Of a DNA stretch of 64,000 bases, positions 31,152 to 41,241 are shown piece by piece; position 1 is the first letter of the stretch, and each line of letters starts with the position of its first letter. The notes below the pieces were generated by a model. That model searched no databases and was not told where the DNA came from. It saw only the letters and a list, made by a program, of their open reading frames with translations. The stretch is from positions 62,001 to 126,000 of the forward strand of contig NZ_MYFO02000003.1 of assembly GCF_004514475.2 (NCBI RefSeq). The letters are read 5' to 3'. A program made the position numbers and the translations under genes. The DNA comes from Paenibacillus athensensis (GTDB taxonomy: Bacteria; Bacillota; Bacilli; Paenibacillales; NBRC-103111).

Positions 31152-34100
31152 TTATAGCCGCTGTAAGCGTTCGGCCAGCACGCGCAGCATGCTTTTCAGC
31201 ACATTGGCATTCTGGAAGCAGGCGGTCAGCAGCATGTCCCGATGCACCTCCAGCAGCACAACATCCGTCGTTGCGCTGCAATCGGCCGAACGCGGACCAC
31301 TGTCGATGACGGCCATTTCGCCGAAATACTCGCCTTCCCGCAATCGGGCGAATTCGGTGCTGCCTGCATGGACACGGATTTCGCCGCTGATGATCGCATA
31401 CATCGTATCGCCGTAGTCGCCCATCCGGCACACGGCTGCTCCGGCGGGGTATTCCACCTCTTCCATAGCATGCGCCAGCCAGATAAAATCCTCCTCCGTC
31501 AAATGCACAAACAGCTCGATACGCTGGAGGGTCAAAATACGCCGCAAAATCAGCTCATGCTCAGAGGAAGCCGTCTCGGATAGGCGTCTGGCGGTGTTCG
31601 CTGTGGCGGTGTTTGCGTTCGCCTCTGTGGCTGGCGCAGCTTCGGCTGCCGGTGTTGCTCCGTCCGCCGGGTTCGTACGGTTTGCCTGGTTCGCCTGGTA
31701 TGCGGCTGGAAAATCATTGGCCGCACGGGCTTCTTTCCCGGCTTGCGGCAAGGCTGCTGCCCCGGCTGGCGCTGTGGCTGCTGCCGCTCCGCCCGCTTGT
31801 CTGGCTCCGCCATTTTCCAGCTGCATACGCAGCCTGCGCGAAAGCAAACGCATGATTTCAAAGGCAATGCTGGTATGACTATACAAAATATCGTAGAAAA
31901 TCGCTGAATCGAGCCTCCACAGCTCGGATTCGGTTTCGGCCCGCACGGTTGCAGTCCGCAGGCCCTGGCCAAAAAGCGCCATTTCGCCGAAGCAATCGCC
32001 CCGCTGCAATTCGCCGAGCAGCCGCTCACTGCGCCATACGCCGGCTTGCCCGCTGCTGATGATGTACAGGCAGTCTCCGGGATCGCCTTCGCTGACGATG
32101 GTTTGTCCAGCCGGGATGCGCAGCGGATGCAGGCGTGTGGCGATGCCGGCCAGCTCCTTGCTCGTCAGGCCCTGGAAAGCGGGGACGTTCTGCAGCAGGC
32201 TAACGCGTTCGATTCGTTCCGCTGTGGCGCTGAAGGGTGCGGGAGTCGGATGCTGGGCGGCCTTGTTGCCTGTCGCTTCCGGGGTTCGTGCGTCGGCAGC
32301 TCCCGTGCTGGCCTTCACCGCGTTGTTCGCCTCCGTACCAGCCGTCGTCGCGCTCGCCGCCCGTTCCGCGCCTGCCGCCTCAGCGCCCACCCGCGCCGCG
32401 CCTGCCACCTTAGCGCCCGCCATCGCCGCGCTCGCTGTCGTCGCGCTCGCCGCTGCGGCCGCCGCGTCGCCGTCGCCGTGGCCGCCCGAGCCCGCCACAT
32501 ACGCGGCGACCTCGCGCAGCCAGCCGTCCGCTTGCCCGGCGAGCCCGGCCAGCGCCGCCGCCCGCTGCGCGGCGTCCCCGGCTGCGCCGCCAGAAGGGCC
32601 GGCCGGCAGTCGCCGGGGCGCGGCCATCAGGCCGGCGAGCTGCGCTCGCAGCGGCCCCTGCACAGTCTGGTCGATCACCTCGGCGGCATTCGCCTGCCGC
32701 CGGGCGTCGCCCTCCGACCAGTTGACAAAGACGGCCTGCATCGTCGGCGCGTCGTAAATCAACGCCAGCCCGCGGAACACGCGCCGGCTGGCGGCAAAAC
32801 GCAGCTGACCGACGATCGTGGTCAGCTCGACGCAGGACGGCAATCCGGCTAACGGAGCGGCTTGCGCCGCCAGCTCGTGATACAGCCGGATTTCGTCCGC
32901 AATCAGCCGCTCGACGGTGAGCGGCTGGACGGCCAGCGCGTTTTTGCGCATGCGGCAAAGCGCATCGATGATCCGGTCGCGCTGGTCAAGCGTCGCCGGC
33001 GCATAGCCGGCGAGCAGGGCGTCGAACGCCGCCTGCGTGCCGATGCGCTCGAACACGGCCGGCAGATGCGGTGCCAGTCCGTCGTCCTGCATCGCCTCGG
33101 CCAGCAGCGGCAGAACAAGCGCTTCCTCGTGCGCCGCCAGCGCATCAACGGCCTGCCGTCGGGTCGCCGCGTCCCGCAGACCGTCCAGCACCGCAGGAAT
33201 CAGCGCCGGTACGCGCAGCGCCGCCGCCGATTCCAGCGCGCGCACGCGCACCTGCGGCGAGCGGTCGCGCAGCAGCCCGGCCAGCGGCTGATAAAAGCTG
33301 CGCACGCCGATCTGCCCGAACAGCCCGGCGACAGCGATCCGATGCGCATCCAGATCGCTGTCGATCAGCTCCTTGAGCCGCGCCACGGCGCGGAACATGC
33401 CGTCAATGCCGTAATATTTGACGAGCCCGGCAATCGCGGCGGTTTGCAGCTCCGGCTCCGGCTCGTCGAGATAAGCGGCGATGAACGCGAGGTCGTCCTC
33501 GCGGGCGCAAGCGGCCAGCGCGATCAGCGCCTGCGCGCGCACCGGCGTCGCCGCCGGGCTGTGCAGCAGTCTCCGCAGCGTTGGGGCCATCTCCGAAGCC
33601 GCCAGCTGCTCCAGATGCAGCAGCGCTTCCATGCTCACCTCCGGTGCGGGGTGAGCGAGCAGCGCCGGCAGATGCGGCGCGATATCGAAGCTGCCGAGCT
33701 GGCGCAAAAGGCGCAGCGCGTAGAGCGCCTGCCGCTTGTTCGGACTGGACAGAGCGTCGGTCAGCAAGCGCAGGCTGGCGGGGTCCATGAAATCCAGTTG
33801 CGCTTTTTGCCAATCATGCTTGCCTGTTTGCAGGGTGGCGAGCAGCGTGCGCAGATACGCTTTTTTCACCTTCAAGGCGGCAAAGACGCCGGCAGCCAGC
33901 AGCGCCAGCACGATGTAGCTGAGCTGGGCCGGCGCGAGCACATGCGACACGGCCAGCAAGCACAAGGCTGCGACGCCCTTGGCGCCGTTGCGGACGACGC
34001 CGTCGAGGAAGCTTTTGGCCCGGGTACGCCATTCCGGCGGAATGGGGAACATCAGCAACTGGCTGACCGAGGAATAAATCGTGTCGCCGACCACCTTGTC

Positions 34101-35126
34101 GCTGCCCTTAACGAGTACGGCCGTAGCCAGCACGGGCAAGGCTACGATGCCGAGGCTTCCCGCGAACAGGGCGACGGGAAAAATCAGCAGCGTCGTCATC
34201 ATGCCCAAGCGGCTGATCAGCCAGCCTGACGCAAACAGCTGCACCAGCAGCGCCACAATGCCGGAAAAGCCGTAGAAGGTGCCCATAAAGCCGGCCAGCG
34301 CTTCATTTTGCAGACTTTCGCGCAGAATGCTTTTGAACTGATAGTCGATCAGCGTCAGCGAAAAGACAAGGGCGGCAGCCAGCACAGCGACATATTTCAA
34401 ATACGGCACGTGCTTGAATAACCCGCCTTGACGCTCGCGGCCCGGCCGGACCGTACCCGATACAGCAGCAGACGCCTTGTCCCGCGTCGTCAGACCGGCT
34501 CCGGCTTCCGGCGCGGGCGGGTAACGCCGGCGAATCAGCGTGACCACGGCCAAAGCGGCAAGCTGCAGCCCGGCGTACACGTAGATCAGATTGGCCGTGC
34601 CGAGCAGCGGCACGAACGCTTTGAGCCCAAAGCCGCTGATGATGCTGCCGGCAATCCCGCCGCTGCCCACCAGTCCGATCATTCGCTTGGCCTTGCGCTC
34701 GTCCATCACGGCCGGCGCAAATTGCCAGAAGCAGACGATCATCAGGAAGTTAAACACGTCAAAGCCGATATAAATAACGGGAAATACCCAGATCAGATCG
34801 AGGCCGACGCCAATGCGCGACAGGCAGGCGAGCAGCGCGATGGCCGGAATAAGCGTCTGGATCAAGCGCTCCAGCCGGATTCTCGGGGCAAACCGCTGGA
34901 ACAGCAGTCCGGAGACGATCATCGTCACCGCTTGCGGCAAATACATCCAGGAGAGCGCCGAGCCGCTGAATTTGCTCAAAAATAACGTGTCCGCCGCCGT
35001 CCGGCCAATGGTAGACGCTGAAGCGACGCAAAATAAATAGCCGAACAGCAGCACCGCCTTGCTGTATTCCGCGCGGTCCGCGTCAAAGGCGGCCGCAAAT
35101 CTTTGTATGCTCTTGCCGGTATTCAT
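31152..35126 (-). CDS. Giant fusion: nucleotide-transporter-like membrane domain, HEAT repeats and two cyclic-nucleotide-binding domains
   Basis: 1324 residues from the ATG at 35126; a TTG at 35180 has no RBS. Order of parts: an Npt1/Npt2 (ATP/ADP-translocase-like) membrane domain of about 12 helices (residues about 1-415, e.g. YSKAVLLFGYLFCVASASTIGRTAADTLFLSKF); HEAT-like repeats (about 430-800) with recurring LPALLAHPAPEVSMEALLHL-type units; an Ala/Thr/Gly-rich linker; cNMP domain 1 with LLQNVPAFQGLTSKELAGIA and FGEMALFGQGLRTATV; a second Ala-rich linker; cNMP domain 2 with FGEMAVIDSGPRSADC. It may be a transporter or sensor gated by a cyclic nucleotide. Ligand and direction of transport are unknown. 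The coding strand is G+C-rich and very repetitive in the linkers. Confidence 0.8.
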   Translation of the reverse strand: MNTGKSIQRFAAAFDADRAEYSKAVLLFGYLFCVASASTIGRTAADTLFLSKFSGSALSWMYLPQAVTMIVSGLLFQRFAPRIRLERLIQTLIPAIALLACLSRIGVGLDLIWVFPVIYIGFDVFNFLMIVCFWQFAPAVMDERKAKRMIGLVGSGGIAGSIISGFGLKAFVPLLGTANLIYVYAGLQLAALAVVTLIRRRYPPAPEAGAGLTTRDKASAAVSGTVRPGRERQGGLFKHVPYLKYVAVLAAALVFSLTLIDYQFKSILRESLQNEALAGFMGTFYGFSGIVALLVQLFASGWLISRLGMMTTLLIFPVALFAGSLGIVALPVLATAVLVKGSDKVVGDTIYSSVSQLLMFPIPPEWRTRAKSFLDGVVRNGAKGVAALCLLAVSHVLAPAQLSYIVLALLAAGVFAALKVKKAYLRTLLATLQTGKHDWQKAQLDFMDPASLRLLTDALSSPNKRQALYALRLLRQLGSFDIAPHLPALLAHPAPEVSMEALLHLEQLAASEMAPTLRRLLHSPAATPVRAQALIALAACAREDDLAFIAAYLDEPEPELQTAAIAGLVKYYGIDGMFRAVARLKELIDSDLDAHRIAVAGLFGQIGVRSFYQPLAGLLRDRSPQVRVRALESAAALRVPALIPAVLDGLRDAATRRQAVDALAAHEEALVLPLLAEAMQDDGLAPHLPAVFERIGTQAAFDALLAGYAPATLDQRDRIIDALCRMRKNALAVQPLTVERLIADEIRLYHELAAQAAPLAGLPSCVELTTIVGQLRFAASRRVFRGLALIYDAPTMQAVFVNWSEGDARRQANAAEVIDQTVQGPLRAQLAGLMAAPRRLPAGPSGGAAGDAAQRAAALAGLAGQADGWLREVAAYVAGSGGHGDGDAAAAAASATTASAAMAGAKVAGAARVGAEAAGAERAASATTAGTEANNAVKASTGAADARTPEATGNKAAQHPTPAPFSATAERIERVSLLQNVPAFQGLTSKELAGIATRLHPLRIPAGQTIVSEGDPGDCLYIISSGQAGVWRSERLLGELQRGDCFGEMALFGQGLRTATVRAETESELWRLDSAIFYDILYSHTSIAFEIMRLLSRRLRMQLENGGARQAGGAAAATAPAGAAALPQAGKEARAANDFPAAYQANQANRTNPADGATPAAEAAPATEANANTATANTARRLSETASSEHELILRRILTLQRIELFVHLTEEDFIWLAHAMEEVEYPAGAAVCRMGDYGDTMYAIISGEIRVHAGSTEFARLREGEYFGEMAVIDSGPRSADCSATTDVVLLEVHRDMLLTACFQNANVLKSMLRVLAERLQRL

Positions 35127-35377
35127 AAGGAAGGGAGCCGCTCCTTTTGCACAAATGTCTATTATAGAAGTAACGTTCAATATACGGGCAACGTCCGCTA
35201 TATGAGTAGCTTACACGCCCGTACAGGCAATGTGTAGGCAAAAAATTTACAATTGCTTAATATTTCTGCGGCGCGGAGATTGAACTATTTTAGGGTGCGT
35301 TGCACTTTATTATGCGAATGGGCACAAGCTATTGCACGCCATTCAGGCCTCATGTAAGTTAAAATTGTAGATATTAA
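35127..35377. other. Divergent intergenic region between the giant transporter fusion and the GH81 gene
   Basis: About 250 bases, A+T-rich in its right half (from about 35240). The minus-strand gene has an AAAGGAG at about 14 bases from its start and a small GGAGC-GG-CTCC-like dyad between. No further gene is supported here. Confidence 0.5.
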
Positions 35378-35391
35378 TGAAATCGTTTTCA
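35378..35391 (+). promoter_or_regulatory. CcpA (cre) box upstream of the GH81 gene
   Basis: TGAAATCGTTTTCA matches the cre consensus TGWAANCGNTNWCA at every defined position. It lies about 100 bases before the start codon. Binding of CcpA here would give carbon catabolite control. Confidence 0.75.
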
Positions 35392-35488
35392 TTTTCATAT
35401 GGAGGTGGGGCTGTCCAACGCGTCATTCCGGTCCGTGCGGTCCGTGTAGAAGTACCCATTTATAAGGGAGGTAATAGGAGTGTATTTA

Positions 35489-38400
35489 ATGACAACTTCG
35501 GCTATACGAAAAGCAAACCGTCTGCTCGCGATGGCGGTAAGTCTGTTGATGCTGCTGAGCCTGATTCCGGTCGCGCTGGAAGGGCCCGATGCGCAAGCGG
35601 CCGGCTCGCAGCTGCTGTCGATGCGCAAGCCCGTGCTGGCTTCCTCGACCGAGGGCGCGAACGCCAAGGAAGGCGCTGTAGACGGCAACATCAGCTCGCG
35701 CTGGGCGAGCGTTTGGCAGATGGACCCGCAGTGGATTTACGTCGATCTTGGTTCGACAGCTAACGTCAACCGCGTTTATTTGAGCTGGGAAGGCGCTTAC
35801 GCCAAGTCCTACAAGGTACAAATCTCCAGCGACGCCGTCAACTGGACGGATATGTATGCGACTACGGCAGGCGCCGGCGGTGTAAACGATCTGACCGGGC
35901 TCTCCGGTACAGGCCGCTACGTGCGCGTGCTTTGTCTGCAACGGGCGCTTCCGGATTTCGGCTATTCGCTGTACGAGTTCCAGGTCTACGGCGAATTTAC
36001 GACTGCGCAGCCTCCGGCGCCAACGAACATTGCGCTGAACAAGCCGACGACGGCGTCAACTTGGGAAGTGCCGAGCTGGTCGACCGATCCGGGCGTCGTT
36101 TCGGCCGTGAAGGCGTTTGACGGCGATTATACGACGCGCTGGTCGTCCGAATCGTGGGATCCGCAGTGGATCAGCGTCGATCTGGGCAGCGTGCATACGA
36201 TCGGCACCGTGATCCTGAACTGGGAAAACGCTTACGGCAAATCGTACGATATCCAGGTGTCGAACGACGGCACGAACTGGACAACTGTCTATCGTCAGCT
36301 CTACGGTCAAGGCGGCGTAGACACGATCAAGCTCAAAGCGGATGGCCGCTATGTGCGGATGTCCGGCTTTGCGCGCGGTACGGGCTTCGGTTACTCGCTA
36401 TATGAGTTCGAAGTGTACGATTTCGTGAACGGCGACCCGGTTCCTCCGGTTCACATTCCCGACAAGCCGGTGCCGCAAGTTGTGAACGTGGGCGCAGGCA
36501 GCTACAAAACGAACGACATCACCACCACGACGCCCATCTATCCCGAGTATAAAACGTCCAACGTAACCGGACCGATCCCGTCCGGCGGCTGGTGGCAATC
36601 GATTCTGATCAAAAAGCTCAGCGACGGCATTGTGGCCCTGCCGCTGCGCGTGCAATACACGGACCAGGGGCTCAGCGTGATGAATCCCGGCTCCGGCTTC
36701 GTCTCGGCTGACGGCAAAACGGCCAGCACGGCCGGCGCGCCCGATTTTTATTTGATGGCAAACAACATCAATCCGCTGACGATGCTCGCCAAGGTCGACG
36801 GCTATGGCGACTACTCCGTCCGTTCCGTCCTGAGCGACGACAACAGCTTCAAAATGAAGTCGACGATCGTCAAGGGCTCTCCGTACGTATTTAATGAATT
36901 TACCGATCCGTCTTCGCCTTATCTGGTGTTGAACGGCACGGCAACGCGTTTCTTCGACGACGGCAACGCGACGATTCTCGGCAGCGAAGGCGCTACGGTG
37001 ACAGCCGATCATATCGGCGTCGAAGTGACCAACGTCGACAGCGGCGGCAATAACCGCGTGCGGTCGTACGGGCTTTTTGCTCCGGCAGGCACCGTATTCA
37101 AAAAAATCAACGGCCGTCTGACCATGCAGCTCGGCAGCGGTCAGGGCTACCTGTCGATCGGTACGCTCCCTTCGGCAAGCAATCTGAACTACTATTATCA
37201 GCATGCTTATGCGTTCGTGACCGACACCCGCGCCAGCTACACGACTGAGGATGCGACGGGCCTCGTAACCACGACGTACAATTCGACTGTACAGCTCAAG
37301 CGCAGCGGGTTTTCGTCCGATTCGCTGATGTCGCTGCTGCCTACGCAGTGGAAGACGATTACTTCGGCGACGACGCTGACGACGCTGACGTATCCATCGA
37401 TTCGCGGCACGATGAAGGTACATGAGGGCAATTCCTTTTACACGCAAAATAAATTCACCGGCATCATCCCGCAGTTCGGCGAGCCGACCGGCTCCACCGG
37501 CTACAACCGCGCGGACGTGATCAGCTACCTGAACAGCACGAATACGATGCTGGAAAACAACTACATGTGGGATGACCCGTATTGGGAGGGAAAAAACCTC
37601 CAGCCGCTCGCGCAAGCGGTGCTGATTGCCGACCAGATCGGCGAAACGGCGATCCGCGACAAATCGCTGACGATTTTGCGCAATATTTTGACCAACTGGT
37701 ACCGTTATGACGGCGGCTGGCCGAACGATTATCCGTTCTACCTGTACTATACGCCGGAGTGGGGCGCGATGATGGGCGACGGCGGCGACCACGGCATGGC
37801 CCGCTGGCTGTCCGACCACCACTATGTGTGGGGCTACTTCATCTATGCTTCCGCAGTACTGGCTTCTTATGATAAAACGTTCCTGAACGACTACGGCGGC
37901 ATGGTCGAGCAATTGATCCGCGACGTCGGCAACCCGTCCCGTACGGATTCGATGTATCCGTTTATGCGCGCATTCGATCCGTATGAAGGCGTATCGTGGG
38001 CGGGCGGCTATGGTGACAGCTATGACGGCAACAACCAGGAGGCGACCTCGGAAGCGCTGTTCGCTTATGCGGGCGAGTACTTGTGGGGCGTCATGACCGG
38101 CAACACGGCATACCGCGATGCGGGCATGTGGGTGTACGCTGTAGAAACGAACTCTGTCCTGCAATACTGGTTCAACTACGATCAGGATAACTGGCTCCCG
38201 AATTATCAGCATGGCGTAGCGGGGCAGCTGTATGGCAGCAAAAACTACTACGGCACGTATTTTGCCGCAGACGCCAACAACATTTACGGCATCCAATGGC
38301 TGCCGACAGCGCCGTACATGACGTATTTCGGCATTCGTCCGGATGCGGCGGCGCGCACCTATAACGCGTTCGTGGCCGACAAGGGCGGCTCGCAGGAGAC

Positions 38401-41107
38401 GGGCTGGTATCACATCATTTGGCCGTTCCAGGCGCTGAGCAATCCGCAGGGCGCTTTGGCCAAGTGGGACCCGACGAAGATCGCCAACGACGACAACAAC
38501 GGTAAAAAGGAATGGTCGAACACCTACTGGTTCCTGCATGCGTTCGACGCGTTCGGCACGCGTACCACTGATATCTGGTCCTCGAACTGGACGACGTATC
38601 AAATGTTCAAGAAAAACAATACGTATACCGCGAATATCTGGAACCCGACGAATACAACGCAATACGTCGTATTCCGCAACGCTTCCGGCAATATTGTCGG
38701 CACGGTTACGGTGCCTTCGATGAAAACCGTCGTCGCCAATCCGGTGAATGGCGTACAGCCTCCGGCAGCAAGCGGCCAAGCGGCGGCTCCGGTGTTCGGT
38801 CTTGCCGGCGGTACGTATAATGCAGCGCAGCTGGTGACGCTGACGAGCACGACGGCGGGCGCAACGATCCGTTATACGACGGATGGCTCCGACCCTACGG
38901 CCACATCGGCCAAATATTTGGGACCGATCAGTGTGGAGCAAAGCATGACGATCAAGGCGAAGGCGTTTAAGGAGCTGCTGAACGCTTCGGGCACTTCGAC
39001 GGCTTCCTATACGATCAACGTAGCCAGCCAAGTGGCCGCTCCGGCGATTACGCCATCGGGTGGCACGTTCACAACGGCGCAAAGCGTAACGATCAGCGAT
39101 GCTACATCCGGCGCCACGATCCGTTACACCACGGACGGCTCGACGCCGACAGCGTCAAGCGGCACGGTATATGGCGGAGCGTTTACGGTCTCGGCCACAT
39201 CGACGATTAAAGCGATTGCTTATAAATCGGGCATGACCGATTCCGCCGTGACGACAGCTGTCATCACGATCAATACAGGCGGCAGCGGCGGCACGTACAC
39301 GGCACTGTCGCGCAGCGGCTGGACGGCTACATCCAACCCGACGAGCGGCGACGCACCGGCCAACCTGCTGGATGGCAGCCTGACGACGCGCTGGAGCACG
39401 GGCGCAACGATGACGAACGGTCAATACTTCGTGGTTGATATGAAATCGGCGCAAAGCTTCAACCGCGTCGTGATGGATTCCACGAATGCAGCAAACGACT
39501 ATGCCCGCGGTTATCAAGTATTTGTGTCGAATGACGGCACGAACTGGGGCAGCGCAGTCGCCAGCGGCACAGGCAGCACAGCTGTAATTACGGTCGACTT
39601 CGCCGCTCAATCGGCACGTTACATTAAAGTCGTGCAAACCGGCACCGCTTCGAGCTGGTGGTCGATCAACGAATTTAATGTGTACTCCAACGGCAGCGGC
39701 GGCGGTGGCGGCGATACGCAAGCGCCAAGCACGCCAAGCGGCTTGACAGCAACAGCGACATCGAGCAGCCAAATTAATCTGAGCTGGACAGCTTCGACCG
39801 ATAATGTCGGCGTAACCGGCTACGATATTTACCGTGGCGGCACGCTGGTTGGTTCCAGCACCACAACGTCCTACAGCGACACAGGTCTGACGGCCTCGAC
39901 AGCTTACAGCTACACGGTCAAAGCGAAGGACGCAGCAGGCAACGTATCGGCAGCCAGCAGCGCAGCGAGCGCAACAACGCAAGCTGGCGGCGGTGGCGGC
40001 ACGTACACGGCGCTGTCCCGCACGGGATGGACGGCGACGTCCAATCCGACAAGCGGCGACGCACCGGCCAATCTGCTGGATGGCAGCCTGACGACGCGCT
40101 GGAGCACGGGCGCAACGATGACAAACGGTCAATACTTTGTGGTTGATATGAAATCGGCGCAAAGCTTCAACCGCGTCGTGATGGATTCCACGAATGCAGC
40201 AAACGACTATGCCCGCGGTTATCAAGTGTTTGTGTCGAATGACGGCACGAACTGGGGAAGCGCAGTCGCCAGCGGCACCGGCAGCACAGCCGTGATCACG
40301 GTCGACTTCGCCGCTCAATCGGCGCGTTACATTAAAGTCGTGCAAACCGGCACCGCTTCGAGCTGGTGGTCGATCAACGAATTTAATGTGTACACGAACG
40401 GCAGCGGTGGTGGCGGCAGCGATACGCAAGCGCCAAGCACACCAAGCGGCTTGACGGCCACAGCGACATCGAGCAGCCAAATTAATCTGAGCTGGACAGC
40501 TTCGACCGATAATGTCGGCGTAACCGGCTACGATATTTACCGTGGCGGCACGCTGGTTGGTTCCAGCACCACAACGTCCTACAGCGACACGGGTCTGACG
40601 GCTTCGACCGCTTACAGCTACACGGTCAAAGCGAAGGACGCAGCAGGCAACGTATCGGCAGCCAGCAGCGCAGCGAGCGCAACAACGCAAGCCGGCGGCG
40701 GTGGCGGCACGTACACGGCGCTGTCCCGCACGGGCTGGACGGCGACGTCCAACCCGACGAGCGGCGACGTTCCGGCGAACCTGCTGGACGGCAGCCTGAC
40801 GACGCGCTGGAGCACCGGCGCAGCGATGGCGAACGGCCAATACTTCGTCGTCGATATGCAGTCGGCCAAAACATTCCGCCGCATCGTGATGGATTCGACG
40901 AACGCAGCTGGCGACTACGCCCGCGGCTACCAAGTATTCGTGTCGAGCGACGGCACGAACTGGGGCACGGCTGTAGCCAGCGGCACAGGCAGCACGCCTG
41001 TGATCACGGTTGACTTCTCCAGCCAATCGGCGCGCTACGTCAAAGTGGTGCAAACCGGCACGGCGTCGAGCTGGTGGTCGATCAACGAATTTAACGTGTA
41101 TAACTAA
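35489..41107 (+). CDS. Secreted modular endo-1,3-beta-glucanase, GH81 family
   Basis: 1872 residues from the ATG at 35489 with AGGAG upstream; the alternative GTG is 35480. Signal peptide about residues 1-36 (LLAMAVSLLMLLSLIPVALEG). Then two discoidin-like (F5/8 type C) domains (about 45-315), the GH81 catalytic part (about 340-1075) with SDHHYVWGYF carrying the catalytic Asp region and DGNNQEATSEAL the catalytic Glu, two chitobiase-like (CHB_HEX_C) modules (about 1100-1260), and three more discoidin-like domains alternating with two FN3 domains. The last part is a 708-base direct repeat at DNA level. The enzyme cleaves beta-1,3-glucan, as in fungal and yeast walls. The upstream cre box suggests catabolite repression. 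Confidence 0.92.
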   Translation: MTTSAIRKANRLLAMAVSLLMLLSLIPVALEGPDAQAAGSQLLSMRKPVLASSTEGANAKEGAVDGNISSRWASVWQMDPQWIYVDLGSTANVNRVYLSWEGAYAKSYKVQISSDAVNWTDMYATTAGAGGVNDLTGLSGTGRYVRVLCLQRALPDFGYSLYEFQVYGEFTTAQPPAPTNIALNKPTTASTWEVPSWSTDPGVVSAVKAFDGDYTTRWSSESWDPQWISVDLGSVHTIGTVILNWENAYGKSYDIQVSNDGTNWTTVYRQLYGQGGVDTIKLKADGRYVRMSGFARGTGFGYSLYEFEVYDFVNGDPVPPVHIPDKPVPQVVNVGAGSYKTNDITTTTPIYPEYKTSNVTGPIPSGGWWQSILIKKLSDGIVALPLRVQYTDQGLSVMNPGSGFVSADGKTASTAGAPDFYLMANNINPLTMLAKVDGYGDYSVRSVLSDDNSFKMKSTIVKGSPYVFNEFTDPSSPYLVLNGTATRFFDDGNATILGSEGATVTADHIGVEVTNVDSGGNNRVRSYGLFAPAGTVFKKINGRLTMQLGSGQGYLSIGTLPSASNLNYYYQHAYAFVTDTRASYTTEDATGLVTTTYNSTVQLKRSGFSSDSLMSLLPTQWKTITSATTLTTLTYPSIRGTMKVHEGNSFYTQNKFTGIIPQFGEPTGSTGYNRADVISYLNSTNTMLENNYMWDDPYWEGKNLQPLAQAVLIADQIGETAIRDKSLTILRNILTNWYRYDGGWPNDYPFYLYYTPEWGAMMGDGGDHGMARWLSDHHYVWGYFIYASAVLASYDKTFLNDYGGMVEQLIRDVGNPSRTDSMYPFMRAFDPYEGVSWAGGYGDSYDGNNQEATSEALFAYAGEYLWGVMTGNTAYRDAGMWVYAVETNSVLQYWFNYDQDNWLPNYQHGVAGQLYGSKNYYGTYFAADANNIYGIQWLPTAPYMTYFGIRPDAAARTYNAFVADKGGSQETGWYHIIWPFQALSNPQGALAKWDPTKIANDDNNGKKEWSNTYWFLHAFDAFGTRTTDIWSSNWTTYQMFKKNNTYTANIWNPTNTTQYVVFRNASGNIVGTVTVPSMKTVVANPVNGVQPPAASGQAAAPVFGLAGGTYNAAQLVTLTSTTAGATIRYTTDGSDPTATSAKYLGPISVEQSMTIKAKAFKELLNASGTSTASYTINVASQVAAPAITPSGGTFTTAQSVTISDATSGATIRYTTDGSTPTASSGTVYGGAFTVSATSTIKAIAYKSGMTDSAVTTAVITINTGGSGGTYTALSRSGWTATSNPTSGDAPANLLDGSLTTRWSTGATMTNGQYFVVDMKSAQSFNRVVMDSTNAANDYARGYQVFVSNDGTNWGSAVASGTGSTAVITVDFAAQSARYIKVVQTGTASSWWSINEFNVYSNGSGGGGGDTQAPSTPSGLTATATSSSQINLSWTASTDNVGVTGYDIYRGGTLVGSSTTTSYSDTGLTASTAYSYTVKAKDAAGNVSAASSAASATTQAGGGGGTYTALSRTGWTATSNPTSGDAPANLLDGSLTTRWSTGATMTNGQYFVVDMKSAQSFNRVVMDSTNAANDYARGYQVFVSNDGTNWGSAVASGTGSTAVITVDFAAQSARYIKVVQTGTASSWWSINEFNVYTNGSGGGGSDTQAPSTPSGLTATATSSSQINLSWTASTDNVGVTGYDIYRGGTLVGSSTTTSYSDTGLTASTAYSYTVKAKDAAGNVSAASSAASATTQAGGGGGTYTALSRTGWTATSNPTSGDVPANLLDGSLTTRWSTGAAMANGQYFVVDMQSAKTFRRIVMDSTNAAGDYARGYQVFVSSDGTNWGTAVASGTGSTPVITVDFSSQSARYVKVVQTGTASSWWSINEFNVYN
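39293..41107 (+). repeat. Direct repeat encoding discoidin-like plus FN3 modules, period 708 bases
   Basis: Copies start at 39293 and 40001, with a third (discoidin-like part only) at 40709-41107. The first two are nearly identical, the third is more diverged. The period is exactly 708 bases (236 codons), so the frame is kept, typical of domain amplification by unequal recombination. Confidence 0.9.
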
Positions 41108-41119
41108 GCGATCGAAAGT

Positions 41120-41195
41120 CCGCTGCTGTACATAGCAGCGGATGCAAAGAAAAAACCTCCAACCCCACTTTTACAGTGGTTTTGGAGGTTTTTTC
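41120..41195 (+). terminator. Double hairpin terminator after the GH81 gene
   Basis: First hairpin CCGCTGCT/AGCAGCGG (41120-41141). Second hairpin AAAAACCTCCAA paired with TTGGAGGTTTTTT (41151-41194), with a T-run. The second is the real terminator and also works from the other strand. Confidence 0.85.
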
Positions 41196-41241
41196 GTTCT
41201 AATTCGGACAACCCTTCTTGGTTGGCCATGCGGCGCAACGC

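Noticed and set aside
32862-34229. 455-codon plus-strand frame opposite the HEAT repeats
   Set aside because: Arg/Gln-rich shadow of the minus-strand gene without start signals.
36398-39082. 894-codon open frame antisense to the GH81 gene
   Set aside because: It is Arg-rich, has no RBS or domain and arises from the G+C-biased codons of the real gene on the other strand.
39155-41053. 632-codon open frame antisense to the repeat region of the GH81 gene
   Set aside because: Its own repeats merely mirror the 708-base repeat of the sense gene.
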